From an uncultured Flavonifractor sp. (GTDB taxonomy: Bacteria; Bacillota; Clostridia; Oscillospirales; Oscillospiraceae): a DNA stretch of 64,000 nt. The stretch's first letter is position 1. Every line of letters begins with the position of its first letter. This document shows positions 17,322 to 25,143 of the stretch, piece after piece. The DNA is taken from positions 1 to 64,000 of the forward strand of contig NZ_CALWXV010000007.1 in assembly GCF_944385615.1 (NCBI RefSeq). Reading direction: 5' to 3'. Below the pieces are notes generated by a model. It saw only the letters and a program-made list of their open reading frames with translations. It did not search any database and had not been told where the DNA came from. The position numbers were made by a program, and so were the translations under genes.

Positions 17322-19223
17322 ATGATCGATATCGCAGTCTCGAACCTGTCTAAAGAGTTCGAGGTAGGCAAAAAAATATTGGACGGCCTTACCTTCCAGA
17401 TCGACCAGGGGGAGCGGGTGGGCCTGCTGGGCAAAAACGGCGCCGGCAAGACCACCCTCTTCAAGATCCTCACCGGCGAGCTGGACTGGGACGACGGCGA
17501 GGTCCACATTGCCCCAGGCAAGGGGGTGGGACTCATCTCTCAGATCCCGGTGTACCCTCCGGACTATACTGTGGAGGACGTGCTCCAAACCGCCTTCCAG
17601 CGGCTCCACGATATGGAGCAGGAGATGGCCGATCTGACCGCCCGCATGGGACAGGACAGCGACCCCGCCCTGCTGCGGCGGTATGACGCCCTCACCGCCG
17701 CCTTTGAGGCGGGGGGCGGCTACGATACAGTTACCCCTCTCAACAAGGTGTGCAACGGCCTGGAAATTTCCCAGGACATGCGGGCCCAGCTGTTTTCTTC
17801 CCTGTCCGGCGGGGAGAAGACCCGAGTCAATCTGGCCCGGCTTATTTTGGAGGATACCGATATTCTGCTGCTGGACGAGCCCACCAACCATTTGGATCTG
17901 AGGGCCACCGAGTGGCTGGAGGAGTATCTGGACCGGTATAAGGGCACTGTTCTTGCCATCTCCCACGACCGCTGGTTTCTGGACCGGGTGGTCAAGCGGG
18001 TCATTGAGATCCAGGAGGGCAAGGCGGAGTTTTATGAGGGCAACTACAGCTTCTATGTGGTAGAGAAAGAGCACCGCTACCAGGAGAAGCTGAAGCAGTA
18101 TGAGAAGGAGCAGGCCAAGATCGGACAGCTGGAAAAGGCGGCTGAACAGCTGCGGATCTGGGCCTATTCCGGCAACGACAAAACCTTCAAGCGGGCCCAG
18201 TCCATGGAGAAGCGGATCGAGCGTCTGCGCACCACCGATAAACCCACCAAGGAGCGCCGACTGGATATCCGCTTCGGGGAGCGGGAATTCCGAGGGGACG
18301 AGGTACTCACCATCAAGGAGCTGAAGAAGTCCTTTGACGGGCGCACCCTCTTCGACCATGTGAACCTGGAGGTGGTGGGGGGCGAGCGCATCGCCCTGCT
18401 GGGGGACAATGGCACCGGCAAGTCCACCCTGCTGAAGATTCTGCTGGGGGAGGAGGAGCCGGACAGCGGGAAGCTGCGGATGGGACCCACGGTAAAGGTG
18501 GGCTACTTGCCCCAGATCATCCATTTCTCCCACCCGGAGCGCAATCTGGTGGACACCATGATCTATGACCAGGACTGCTCCACCCAAACCGCCCGTAACC
18601 GGCTGGCCGCCTTCAACTTCCGGGGGGAGGACGTGTTCAAGCCGGTGTCCGCCTTGTCCGGCGGGGAGCAGAGCCGCCTGCGGCTGTGCATGCTGATGGA
18701 CGAAAAGATCAATCTGCTGATTCTGGACGAGCCCACCAACCATCTGGACATCGCCAGCCGGGAGTGGATCGAAGACGCAGTGAGTGAGTACGAGGGCAAT
18801 CTGCTCTTTGTCTCCCACGACCGCTATTTTATCAAGCAGTTTGCCACCCGGATCTGGATGCTGGAGGACGGGAAGATCATCGACTTCCGGGGTACCTTTG
18901 AGGAGTTCCGGGCCGCCCGGGAGCGGGCGAAAAATGCCGCACCTACTCCGGCCAAGGTAGAGCCTGAGAAGTCCAAGAAGGAGAAGCCCAAGCGCCCCGG
19001 CGGCACCAAGGAGCTGGAAAAGCAGGTGGCGGCCGCCGAGCGGGCGGTGGCCAAGGCGGAGGAGCGGCAGTATGAGCTTTCCCTGAAGGCGGAAGAGGTG
19101 GCCTCCAACTATCTGGAGCTGCAAAAGGTGTACGAGGAGCAGAAGGCCCTGGAAGAGAAGATCGCCACGTTATATACAAAATGGGAGACTCTGGCGGCGG
19201 AGCTGGAAGAGGCCAAAGGATAA
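17322..19223 (+). CDS. ABC-F family ATPase
   Basis: A 633-residue soluble protein with two ABC domains and no membrane segments. Domain 1 has Walker A GKNGAGKT, LSGGEKTRVNLARLI and LLLDEPTNHLDL. Domain 2 has GDNGTGKST, LSGGEQSRLRLCML and LILDEPTNHLDI. A charged linker with KRAQSMEKRIERL lies between, and a lysine/glutamate-rich coiled coil forms the C-terminal 120 residues. ABC-F proteins act on the ribosome E site in translation control or antibiotic protection; the length and C-terminal coiled coil resemble Uup- or YdiF-type members. Start ATG at 17322 with AGGAG 10 bases upstream. Divergent from mtnA. Confidence 0.88.
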   Translation: MIDIAVSNLSKEFEVGKKILDGLTFQIDQGERVGLLGKNGAGKTTLFKILTGELDWDDGEVHIAPGKGVGLISQIPVYPPDYTVEDVLQTAFQRLHDMEQEMADLTARMGQDSDPALLRRYDALTAAFEAGGGYDTVTPLNKVCNGLEISQDMRAQLFSSLSGGEKTRVNLARLILEDTDILLLDEPTNHLDLRATEWLEEYLDRYKGTVLAISHDRWFLDRVVKRVIEIQEGKAEFYEGNYSFYVVEKEHRYQEKLKQYEKEQAKIGQLEKAAEQLRIWAYSGNDKTFKRAQSMEKRIERLRTTDKPTKERRLDIRFGEREFRGDEVLTIKELKKSFDGRTLFDHVNLEVVGGERIALLGDNGTGKSTLLKILLGEEEPDSGKLRMGPTVKVGYLPQIIHFSHPERNLVDTMIYDQDCSTQTARNRLAAFNFRGEDVFKPVSALSGGEQSRLRLCMLMDEKINLLILDEPTNHLDIASREWIEDAVSEYEGNLLFVSHDRYFIKQFATRIWMLEDGKIIDFRGTFEEFRAARERAKNAAPTPAKVEPEKSKKEKPKRPGGTKELEKQVAAAERAVAKAEERQYELSLKAEEVASNYLELQKVYEEQKALEEKIATLYTKWETLAAELEEAKG

Positions 19224-19225
19224 CG

Positions 19226-19867
19226 ATGAAAAAGAGACAGAAACAGTATTATCACCCCTATGAGGGGAAGCGGGGGAAACCAGTTTGGCTGCTGGCGCTG
19301 CTGGCGGTGGTGCTCCTGTTTGTGCTTGGCTTTGTGGTGCTGCTGGGGCTGGTTCTGTCCGGCAGCCACGATGAGATCACCGGAGAACCCAAAGTTATGG
19401 TGATTTTGGGCTGCAAGGTGGAGTCCTGGGGACCGTCAATTTTGCTTCAGGACCGGCTGGACAAGGCCCTGGACTACCTGGAAGACCACCCGGACCTGAC
19501 TGTAGTGGTATCCGGGGGCCAGGGGGCGGACGAGCCTATGAGCGAGGCCCAGTGTATGTATGACTATCTCACCGCCCACGGGGTAGACGGCAGCCGGATT
19601 CTGCTGGAGGACCAGTCCCACAACACCTGGGAGAACCTGCGCTTTACCCGGGCGCTGCTGGAGGAACAGGGCGTGGACGCCAGCCAGATGGTGGTGGTGT
19701 CCAACGGTTTCCATTTGACCCGGGTGCGGATGCTGTGGAGCCGGGTATGGGATGGGGAAACTACCCTGTCCACCTTGGCGGCCCCCAGTTCTCATGTACC
19801 GTCCCGGTTGAAGATGTACATTCGTGAGCCCTTTGCTCTGGCCAAGTCATTTCTGTTCGATAGGTGA
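19226..19867 (+). CDS. YdcF/DUF218-family membrane protein
   Basis: A 213-residue protein with one N-terminal membrane helix (about residues 20-42, VWLLALLAVVLLFVLGF) and an outside-facing DUF218 domain. The family core is visible: VMVILGCKV, VVVSGGQGADEPMSEAQ, NTWENLRFT and VVSNGFHLTRVRML. Members such as SanA and YdcF have been linked to envelope functions, but the reaction is unknown. The start overlaps the end of the ABC-F gene region by sharing its AAAGGA ribosome binding site, so the two genes are co-transcribed; prfA follows after 12 bases. Confidence 0.8.
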   Translation: MKKRQKQYYHPYEGKRGKPVWLLALLAVVLLFVLGFVVLLGLVLSGSHDEITGEPKVMVILGCKVESWGPSILLQDRLDKALDYLEDHPDLTVVVSGGQGADEPMSEAQCMYDYLTAHGVDGSRILLEDQSHNTWENLRFTRALLEEQGVDASQMVVVSNGFHLTRVRMLWSRVWDGETTLSTLAAPSSHVPSRLKMYIREPFALAKSFLFDR

Positions 19868-19879
19868 TAGAATTTGGAT

Positions 19880-20947
19880 ATGCTGCAAAAACTAAATGCT
19901 CTGGACCTGCGCTTTGCAAGCATCGAGGCCCAGTTAGGGGCGGGGGAGACCTATGAGGACCCGGCCCTGGTGGCCAAGCTCAACAAGGAACAGCGGGAGC
20001 TGGAGACGGTGGTCACTGCCTACCGTGCCTATCTGCGCCGGAAACAGGACCTGGCCGACGCGGAGGAGCTGATGGGCGACCCCGATATGAAGGAGCTGGC
20101 CCAGGAGGAGTACCAGCAGGCCAGGGAGGATATCGTCCGGCTGGAGGATGAGATCCGTATTCTGCTGCTGCCCCGGGACCCCAACGACGACAAAAATGTC
20201 ATCGTGGAGATCCGGGCCGGAGTAGGGGGGGAGGAGGCCGCCCTCTTTGCTCACTCCCTGTTCCGCATGTACTCCATGTACGCCGACAGCCGCCGCTGGA
20301 AGGTGGAGGTGGACTCGGTAAATGAGACCGAGTTAGGCGGCGTCAAGGAGATATGCTTTACCATTGAGGGGGACGGGGCTTACTCCCGCCTGAAATTTGA
20401 GAGTGGAGTCCACCGGGTCCAGCGGGTACCCGAGACAGAGTCCGGCGGACGTATCCACACCTCCACCGCCACGGTGGCGGTGCTGCCCGAGGTGGACGAG
20501 GTGGATTTTGAGCTCAACCCCGCCGACATCGAGATGCAGGTCTTCCGCTCTTCCGGTGCAGGTGGCCAGCACGTGAACAAGACCTCCTCTGCAGTGCGGC
20601 TCATCCACAAGCCCACCGGAACCGTGGTGGAGTGCCAGCAGGAGCGTAGCCAGTTTCAGAACCGGGACAAGGCCATGCAGATTCTGCGTTCCCGGCTGTA
20701 CGAGGAGAAAGTGCGGGAACAGGAGCAGGCCGTCACCGACGAGCGCCGCAGCCAAGTGGGTACCGGTATGCGCAACGAGCGCATCCGCACCTATAATTTC
20801 CCACAGGGACGGCTCACCGACCACCGGATCGGTCTGACCCTATATAAGCTGGAAAATGTGATGAACGGCGACCTGGACGAGATCATCGACGGGCTCATTA
20901 CCGCTGACCAGGCCGAGCGGCTGAGAGCCCGGGAGCAGGACGGTTAA
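19880..20947 (+). CDS. prfA: Peptide chain release factor 1
   Basis: Terminates translation at UAA and UAG. The 355-residue protein has the stop-codon recognition loop in its RF1 form ([15 protein letters not shown], PxT rather than SPF of RF2) and the catalytic GGQ in [17 protein letters not shown] near residue 230. The ATG at 19880 matches the usual N-terminus (MLQKLNAL); a TTG six bases earlier has a slightly better ribosome binding distance. The methyltransferase prmC, commonly next to prfA, is not here. Confidence 0.95.
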   Translation: MLQKLNALDLRFASIEAQLGAGETYEDPALVAKLNKEQRELETVVTAYRAYLRRKQDLADAEELMGDPDMKELAQEEYQQAREDIVRLEDEIRILLLPRDPNDDKNVIVEIRAGVGGEEAALFAHSLFRMYSMYADSRRWKVEVDSVNETELGGVKEICFTIEGDGAYSRLKFESGVHRVQRVPETESGGRIHTSTATVAVLPEVDEVDFELNPADIEMQVFRSSGAGGQHVNKTSSAVRLIHKPTGTVVECQQERSQFQNRDKAMQILRSRLYEEKVREQEQAVTDERRSQVGTGMRNERIRTYNFPQGRLTDHRIGLTLYKLENVMNGDLDEIIDGLITADQAERLRAREQDG

Positions 20948-21094
20948 GACGAACGAAAAAACAGGGCGGGCCGCAGGCCCGGCGGCATTTTTTGCCCGCC
21001 GCAGGCTTACCGTCCGCAGCGGAGGGCTCGAAGCGTGACAAATGAGCGGCTGCGCAACAGCCAGGACACATAAGCACACAGGAGGAACACAACC
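20948..21094. other. prfA downstream gap with GC-rich hairpin
   Basis: CGGGCC-GCA-GGCCCG sits shortly after the prfA stop and is followed by six T, a weak terminator. A larger GGCGGGC/GCCCGCC pairing across it is also possible. No gene is visible here. Confidence 0.4.
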
Positions 21095-21352
21095 ATGGAA
21101 CTGATTATCCATTTCAATACCCTGCCGGAGCGTCTGACCCTGGATATGGTCAAGGACGACCTGGCCGGTCTGCTGGAAGACGACGGCTGGCTCACCGGCT
21201 CCGGCCCAAACTATCTGGAGCTGGAACTGGAGGATGAAAAGGTCAACCCCAAATATGGCATTCTCACCGTGAAGGGTTATCTGCAAAAAGCGGAATTTGC
21301 TCCTGATACCACCATTGAGCTGGCGGGTACGCCGGTGGGTATCTATGAATAA
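21095..21352 (+). CDS. Conserved-looking small protein, unknown function
   Basis: An 85-residue acidic protein I do not recognise. It has a strong ribosome binding site (CACAGGAGG) before the ATG and good codon use. There is no signal peptide, membrane helix or cysteine; the alternating pattern (ELIIHFNTL, YLELELEDE, YGILTVKGYL) suggests a small alpha/beta fold. It lies between prfA and ywlC with a 37-residue ORF after it, so the two may belong to one translation-related transcript. Confidence 0.7.
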   Translation: MELIIHFNTLPERLTLDMVKDDLAGLLEDDGWLTGSGPNYLELELEDEKVNPKYGILTVKGYLQKAEFAPDTTIELAGTPVGIYE

Positions 21353-21370
21353 CAAAGGAGACGGTTTGGT

Positions 21371-21484
21371 ATGAAAAAGGCCATTGGTATCCTGCACATC
21401 CTCTCCGGCGCCGCTCTGCTGGCGGCGGGAATCCTGACGGTGGTCCAGCGGGGCTGCCATCGCCGCAGACGGCGGCGGTTCTGA
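21371..21484 (+). CDS. Tiny single-helix membrane protein
   Basis: A 37-residue frame: a short hydrophobic helix (IGILHILSGAALLAAGILTVV) preceded by MKKA and followed by a strongly basic tail (CHRRRRRRF). AAAGGAG at 21354-21360 gives good ribosome binding. A single inward-anchored membrane segment is likely; function unknown. Only 18 bases separate it from the 85-residue gene before it and 16 from ywlC after it, supporting real translation. Confidence 0.55.
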   Translation: MKKAIGILHILSGAALLAAGILTVVQRGCHRRRRRRF

Positions 21485-21500
21485 GAAAGAGGGGATCAAG

Positions 21501-22526
21501 GTGCACACGCAGCGATTGAGCGCGGCAGATATTGCCCCGGCGGCGGAGATTCTCCGCCGGGGCGGTCTGCTGGGCATTCCTACCGAGACGGTGTATGGTC
21601 TGGGGGCCAACGGGCTGAACAGTGAAGCGGTGGCCCATATTTTTGAGGCCAAGGGCCGCCCCCAGGATAATCCCCTGATTCTCCATATCCCCTCTGCCGA
21701 CTGGCTGGAGCGGTACTGTGAGGACATTCCAGAGGCAGCTTACACCCTGGCCCGCCGCTTCTGGCCGGGACCCCTGACTATGATCCTAAAGCACAAATCC
21801 ATCGTGCCCGCCGCCGTTACCGCCGGTCTGGACACAGTGGGGATGCGCTGTCCCGCCCATCCGGTGTGCCGGGCCATCATTGCCGCCGCCGACCTGCCGG
21901 TGGCTGCGCCTTCGGGCAATACCTCCGGCCGGCCCAGTCCCACCAATATGGCGGATATGCTGGAGGATATGGACGGCAAGATCGACGGCATTGTGGATGG
22001 AGGACCCTGCGTTGTGGGCGTGGAATCCACCATTATCGATTTGACCGAGCAGCCCCCACGGCTGCTGCGGCCCGGCGGCATCACCCTGGAGCAGCTGGAG
22101 TCGGTATTGGGAGAGGTGGCAGTGGACCCGGCGGTGACCCGGCTCATGGGGGCGGGGGAGCAGCCCAGGGCCCCAGGCATGAAGTACCGCCACTATGCGC
22201 CCAAGGCTCCGGTGACAGTGGTTCAGGGCGCGCCGGAGGCGGCGGCCCGATACATCCAGACCCATCTGGCCCCGGGCGATGGGGTGATCTGCTTTGACGA
22301 ATATGCCCCTTTGTTTGAGGGCCACCTTATGGAGCAGCTGGGTCCCAGTACCGATATACCCGAGCAGGCCCGGCGGGTGTTTGATGCATTGCGCTGGTTT
22401 GACGGTACGGATGTTCAGCGCATCTGGGCTCAGTGCCCCGATGCCGCCGGTCTGGGACTGGCGGTATCCAACCGGCTGAGTAAAGCGGCGGGGTTCCATA
22501 TCATCCGGGCGGAGAAATTCTGTTAA
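21501..22526 (+). CDS. ywlC: L-threonylcarbamoyladenylate synthase (Sua5/YwlC)
   Basis: Makes threonylcarbamoyl-AMP from threonine, bicarbonate and ATP, the first step of t6A modification at position 37 of ANN-reading tRNAs. The YrdC domain has GIPTETVYGLGANGLN, KGRPQDNPLILHI, RFWPGPLTMIL and PSGNTSGRPSPT. The C-terminal Sua5 domain follows after about residue 210, giving 341 residues, the long form. Starts with GTG at 21501 with AGAGGGGA five bases upstream; no ATG is near. Near prfA as in other Firmicutes. Confidence 0.93.
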   Translation: MHTQRLSAADIAPAAEILRRGGLLGIPTETVYGLGANGLNSEAVAHIFEAKGRPQDNPLILHIPSADWLERYCEDIPEAAYTLARRFWPGPLTMILKHKSIVPAAVTAGLDTVGMRCPAHPVCRAIIAAADLPVAAPSGNTSGRPSPTNMADMLEDMDGKIDGIVDGGPCVVGVESTIIDLTEQPPRLLRPGGITLEQLESVLGEVAVDPAVTRLMGAGEQPRAPGMKYRHYAPKAPVTVVQGAPEAAARYIQTHLAPGDGVICFDEYAPLFEGHLMEQLGPSTDIPEQARRVFDALRWFDGTDVQRIWAQCPDAAGLGLAVSNRLSKAAGFHIIRAEKFC

Positions 22527-22528
22527 TA

Positions 22529-22582
22529 TACAGGGTCATCTACTCAACAAAAATAAACTTTTGTTAAGTAGATGACCCTGTA
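22529..22582. repeat. 54-base near-perfect hairpin
   Basis: Arms of 24 bases at 22529-22552 and 22559-22582 pair with one mismatch (C22545 opposite A22566) around ATAAAC. It is AT-rich compared with its surroundings and lacks a T tract on either strand, so it is not a standard terminator. It could be a small mobile repeat or a structured RNA element just after ywlC. Confidence 0.6.
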
Positions 22583-22612
22583 GTAAAAAAATTAAAATTT
22601 TTTTGTAGACCG

Positions 22613-22639
22613 TGAAAGGATTGCCGCCTTCCGCTCGTA
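22613..22639 (+). promoter_or_regulatory. Candidate ECF-type promoter
   Basis: TGAAAG (22613-22618) and CGTA (22636-22639) are 17 bp apart, close to the TGAAAC-N16-CGTA pattern of SigW-like ECF sigma factors. It lies 51 bases before the secreted-protein gene and upstream of the ECF sigma gene, suggesting autoregulation. Confidence 0.5.
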
Positions 22640-22690
22640 TTACAGGTGAAGTCCTAAATGACTCTATCAGATGATCGGGAGGAAATGACG

Positions 22691-23053
22691 ATGAAAAAGC
22701 TTTTAATTGGTGCTACTGTAACTGCTCTGGTGCTGAGCGCGGGCGCTACCACCGCCTTTGCCGCCGGCGGGCGGCACCACGGTATGCGGGTTGTCTCCAA
22801 TGTGGGGCAGGGAAGCGGCCTCTGCCAAAGCGGCTACAGCTGCTTTGTGGATACCAATGACGACGGCGTATGCGATTATCATGGCAGTAATTGCCGGTAT
22901 GTGGACGCTGATGGAGATGGTGTGTGTGACAATCGGGGCACCGGTCTGGGCGTCAATTATGTGGATGCCAATGGAGATGGTGTATGCGACAATCTGGGTA
23001 CCAGCTGTCACGATCGGCAGAGTTGGGGCGGCGGTCACCACGGCCGCTGGTAA
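22691..23053 (+). CDS. Small secreted protein with three calcium-loop repeats
   Basis: A 120-residue exported protein. A signal peptide covers about residues 1-25 (ending AFAA). Three repeats of the form DxDxDGVCD follow at residues 54-62, 72-80 and 92-100, like EF-hand or thrombospondin-type-3 calcium loops with a cysteine at position eight. Histidine and glycine cluster at both ends (GGRHHG, GGGHHGRW), so metal binding is likely. The ATG at 22691 has GGGAGG eight bases upstream. It precedes an ECF sigma factor and its anti-sigma gene and probably belongs to the same transcript. No family assignment. Confidence 0.75.
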   Translation: MKKLLIGATVTALVLSAGATTAFAAGGRHHGMRVVSNVGQGSGLCQSGYSCFVDTNDDGVCDYHGSNCRYVDADGDGVCDNRGTGLGVNYVDANGDGVCDNLGTSCHDRQSWGGGHHGRW

Positions 23054-23096
23054 GTAGGAGCGCCGGTTTGGGCCGGAGGGGAGATGAAGGGGCTCC

Positions 23097-23579
23097 ATGC
23101 GCGGCGAAGAGGAGACCAACCAGGCCATTGAGCGGTACGGAGATACTGTGCGGCGGCTGTGTATGATCCATCTGAAAAATGAAGCGGACACCCAGGATAT
23201 CTTCCAGACGGTGTTTCTGAAATATCTGCTCCACGACCGGCCCTTTGAGAGCAGAGAACATGAAAAAGCCTGGTTTATTCGGGTCACCCTCAACGCCTGT
23301 AAGGACCTGCTGAAAAGCTTTTTTCGCAGCCGCACCGTTCCACTGGAGGAGCTGACCAACAAGGCCGCCGATCTGACCGACGAGGCTCGGGAGGTACTGA
23401 ACGCTGTGTTGGCTCTGCCCCAGAAGGAGCGGGATGTGGTATACCTCCACTATTATGAGGGCTACACAGCCCCGGAGATAAGCCGGCTGCTGGGTAAAAA
23501 TGTGAATACCATCTATACCAACCTGGCCCGGGCCAGAGAGCGGCTGAAGGAACTGCTGGGGGGTGAGGTCCATGGATGA
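23097..23579 (+). CDS. ECF-type RNA polymerase sigma factor
   Basis: A 160-residue group 4 (ECF) sigma factor. Region 2 spans about residues 8-75 (DTVRRLCMIHLKNEADTQDIFQTVFLKYL) and region 4 covers the C-terminal third, with its helix-turn-helix in YYEGYTAPEISRLLGKNVNTIYTNLARARERLKELL. It would redirect RNA polymerase to stress promoters. Its stop overlaps the start of the membrane anti-sigma gene by eight bases, a typical sigma/anti-sigma coupling. The ATG at 23097 has GAAGGGG four bases upstream. Confidence 0.9.
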   Translation: MRGEEETNQAIERYGDTVRRLCMIHLKNEADTQDIFQTVFLKYLLHDRPFESREHEKAWFIRVTLNACKDLLKSFFRSRTVPLEELTNKAADLTDEAREVLNAVLALPQKERDVVYLHYYEGYTAPEISRLLGKNVNTIYTNLARARERLKELLGGEVHG

Positions 23580-24333
23580 ACGGCTCAAACAGGCCTTTGA
23601 CCAGATCCACGCTGAAGAAGGGGTGAAGGCAGAGACTCAGGCCTATCTGAACCGGGCCAGAGCCAGGAGCCGGAGCCCAAAGCGGTATTTGGCTATGGTT
23701 GCCGCCTGTCTGGTCTTTCTGCTGGTGGGACTGGGTGGATACCAATTTTACTTTACACCTACCACCATCCTCAGCATTGATATCAATCCCTCCGTGGAGC
23801 TGGGGGTCAACCGCTTTGACCAGGTGGTCAGCGTCCAGGCCTACAACCAGGATGGGCAGGAGCTGGCGGATAGTTTGGAACTGAAATTCCTGGACTATCA
23901 GACGGCGCTGGAGCGTTTACTGGCCAGCCAGAGCGTGGCGGGCCGTCTGGCCCAGGGGGAGCTACTGTCCATCACAGTGGTGGGAGAGGACAAGGACCAG
24001 AGCAGTCGGGTATTGGCGGGGGCTCAGGCCTGTACCGCCGGGCAAGAGAATGTCCAGTGCTGTCACGGAGACATGGAGGTGCTGGAAGAGGCCCATCATG
24101 CCGGGCTGTCTATGGGCAAATATCAGGCCTTTCTGGAGCTCCAGGCCCTGGACCCCACCATTACCACCGATGATGTGGCCGGTTTGACCATGCGGCAGAT
24201 CCGGGACTGGATCGCCGCACTGGAGAGCGGCGGTACTGCTGAGGAGCAGGAGAGCCAGACCGGCGGTTCCGGTGGACGGGGACACGCTGGAAACGGTCAT
24301 GGTCATCACTACGGCTGGGGTGGATATGAGTAA
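23572..24333 (+). CDS. Membrane anti-sigma factor with RsgI-like domain
   Basis: A 253-residue single-pass membrane protein: a 38-residue cytoplasmic N-terminus, one helix (about 39-61), and an outside domain beginning ILSIDINPSVELGVNRFDQVVSV, the signature of clostridial RsgI anti-sigma proteins. In RsgI an Asn-Pro bond in this motif has been reported to self-cleave during signalling; here it would be N72-P73. The outer part ends in a Gly/His tail (GHGHHYGWGGYE). It overlaps the sigma gene (ATGGATGA) and should hold that sigma factor at the membrane. RsgI usually pairs with SigI, not an ECF factor. Confidence 0.8.
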   Translation: MDERLKQAFDQIHAEEGVKAETQAYLNRARARSRSPKRYLAMVAACLVFLLVGLGGYQFYFTPTTILSIDINPSVELGVNRFDQVVSVQAYNQDGQELADSLELKFLDYQTALERLLASQSVAGRLAQGELLSITVVGEDKDQSSRVLAGAQACTAGQENVQCCHGDMEVLEEAHHAGLSMGKYQAFLELQALDPTITTDDVAGLTMRQIRDWIAALESGGTAEEQESQTGGSGGRGHAGNGHGHHYGWGGYE

Positions 24334-24337
24334 CAGG

Positions 24338-24371
24338 ATCGGGACGGCAGAAGCTTGCCGTCCCGATTTTT
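24338..24371 (+). terminator. Terminator after anti-sigma gene
   Basis: ATCGGGACGGCA pairs with TGCCGTCCCGAT around GAAGCT, followed by a T run. It ends the secreted protein/sigma/anti-sigma unit. Confidence 0.88.
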
Positions 24372-24391
24372 CGTATCTGGAAAAAATCCGT

Positions 24392-24502
24392 TTCCAATAG
24401 ACGGAGGACTGTGGTATACTAACAAAGGCTGTAAGCGTAGGGGAGAGAGCGCCACAATTTACAAATCGCTCACAAACCACTTGCGCAGTGTGGTATACTA
24501 AC
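24392..24502 (+). promoter_or_regulatory. Two tandem extended -10 promoters before coaE
   Basis: The 14-mer TGTGGTATACTAAC occurs at 24410-24423 and again at 24489-24502. Each contains an extended -10 (TGGTATACT). The first has TTCCAA 17 bp upstream; the second has no clear -35. Both would drive coaE. Confidence 0.5.
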
Positions 24503-24520
24503 TGCTGGAGGCGAAAGACC

Positions 24521-25117
24521 ATGAAGCGCATCGGCATCACCGGTCCCACTGGAGCGGGCAAGACCACAGCACTCCATGCATTGACCGCCCTGGGGGTCCA
24601 TGTCATCGACGCCGATGAGGTGTATCACAGCCTGCTGGCCCACAGCGTCCCCATGAAAGAGGCCCTTGTTGGGCGATTTGGTCCAGCCATTCTGGATACC
24701 CAAGGCCGGATCGACCGAAAGGCCCTGGGGAGCGTGGTGTTCGCGGACCCTGATGCTCTGGCCGATCTGAACGCTATTACCCACCGGTTTATCATCGAGG
24801 AAATCGACCGGCAGGCGGCTCAGGCGGAGGCGAAGGGGCGGCCAGCGGTGGCCATCGACGCCATTGCCCTCATTGAGAGCGGCGTGGGGGAGACCTGTGA
24901 TGTTGTGGTGGGGATTCTCGCCCCCAAGGAGGTCCGCATCCGCCGCATCATGGCCCGAGAGGGCATTTCGGAGGACTATGCCCGCAAGCGGGTGGAGGCC
25001 CAGCAGGGGGATGATTTCTTTCGCGCCCACTGCACCCACATCCTGGAGAATGGGGAGGGCTCGCCGGACACATTCGGTGCCCGTGCCCTGACTCTGTTTC
25101 AAACGCTGATCCGATAA
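24521..25117 (+). CDS. coaE: Dephospho-CoA kinase
   Basis: The last step of coenzyme A synthesis: ATP-dependent phosphorylation of dephospho-CoA. The 198-residue P-loop kinase has TGPTGAGKTT (about residues 7-16), the family DADEVYHSLL motif, and the lid-region arginines (RIRRIMAREGISEDYARKRV). The ATG at 24521 has GGAGG nine bases upstream. The N-terminal MKRIGITGPTGAGKT is slightly unusual in having T-G-A-G-K rather than the common SGKS. coaX, an earlier step of the same pathway, is at 43.7 kb. Confidence 0.92.
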   Translation: MKRIGITGPTGAGKTTALHALTALGVHVIDADEVYHSLLAHSVPMKEALVGRFGPAILDTQGRIDRKALGSVVFADPDALADLNAITHRFIIEEIDRQAAQAEAKGRPAVAIDAIALIESGVGETCDVVVGILAPKEVRIRRIMAREGISEDYARKRVEAQQGDDFFRAHCTHILENGEGSPDTFGARALTLFQTLIR

Positions 25118-25143
25118 AAGTTTTGATATAGGAGGAAACACAC

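Noticed and set aside
22700..23060. Dockerin domain in the secreted calcium-loop protein
   Set aside because: Dockerins have two 22-residue repeats with an F-helix; here there are three shorter loops each with a Cys and no helix spacing.
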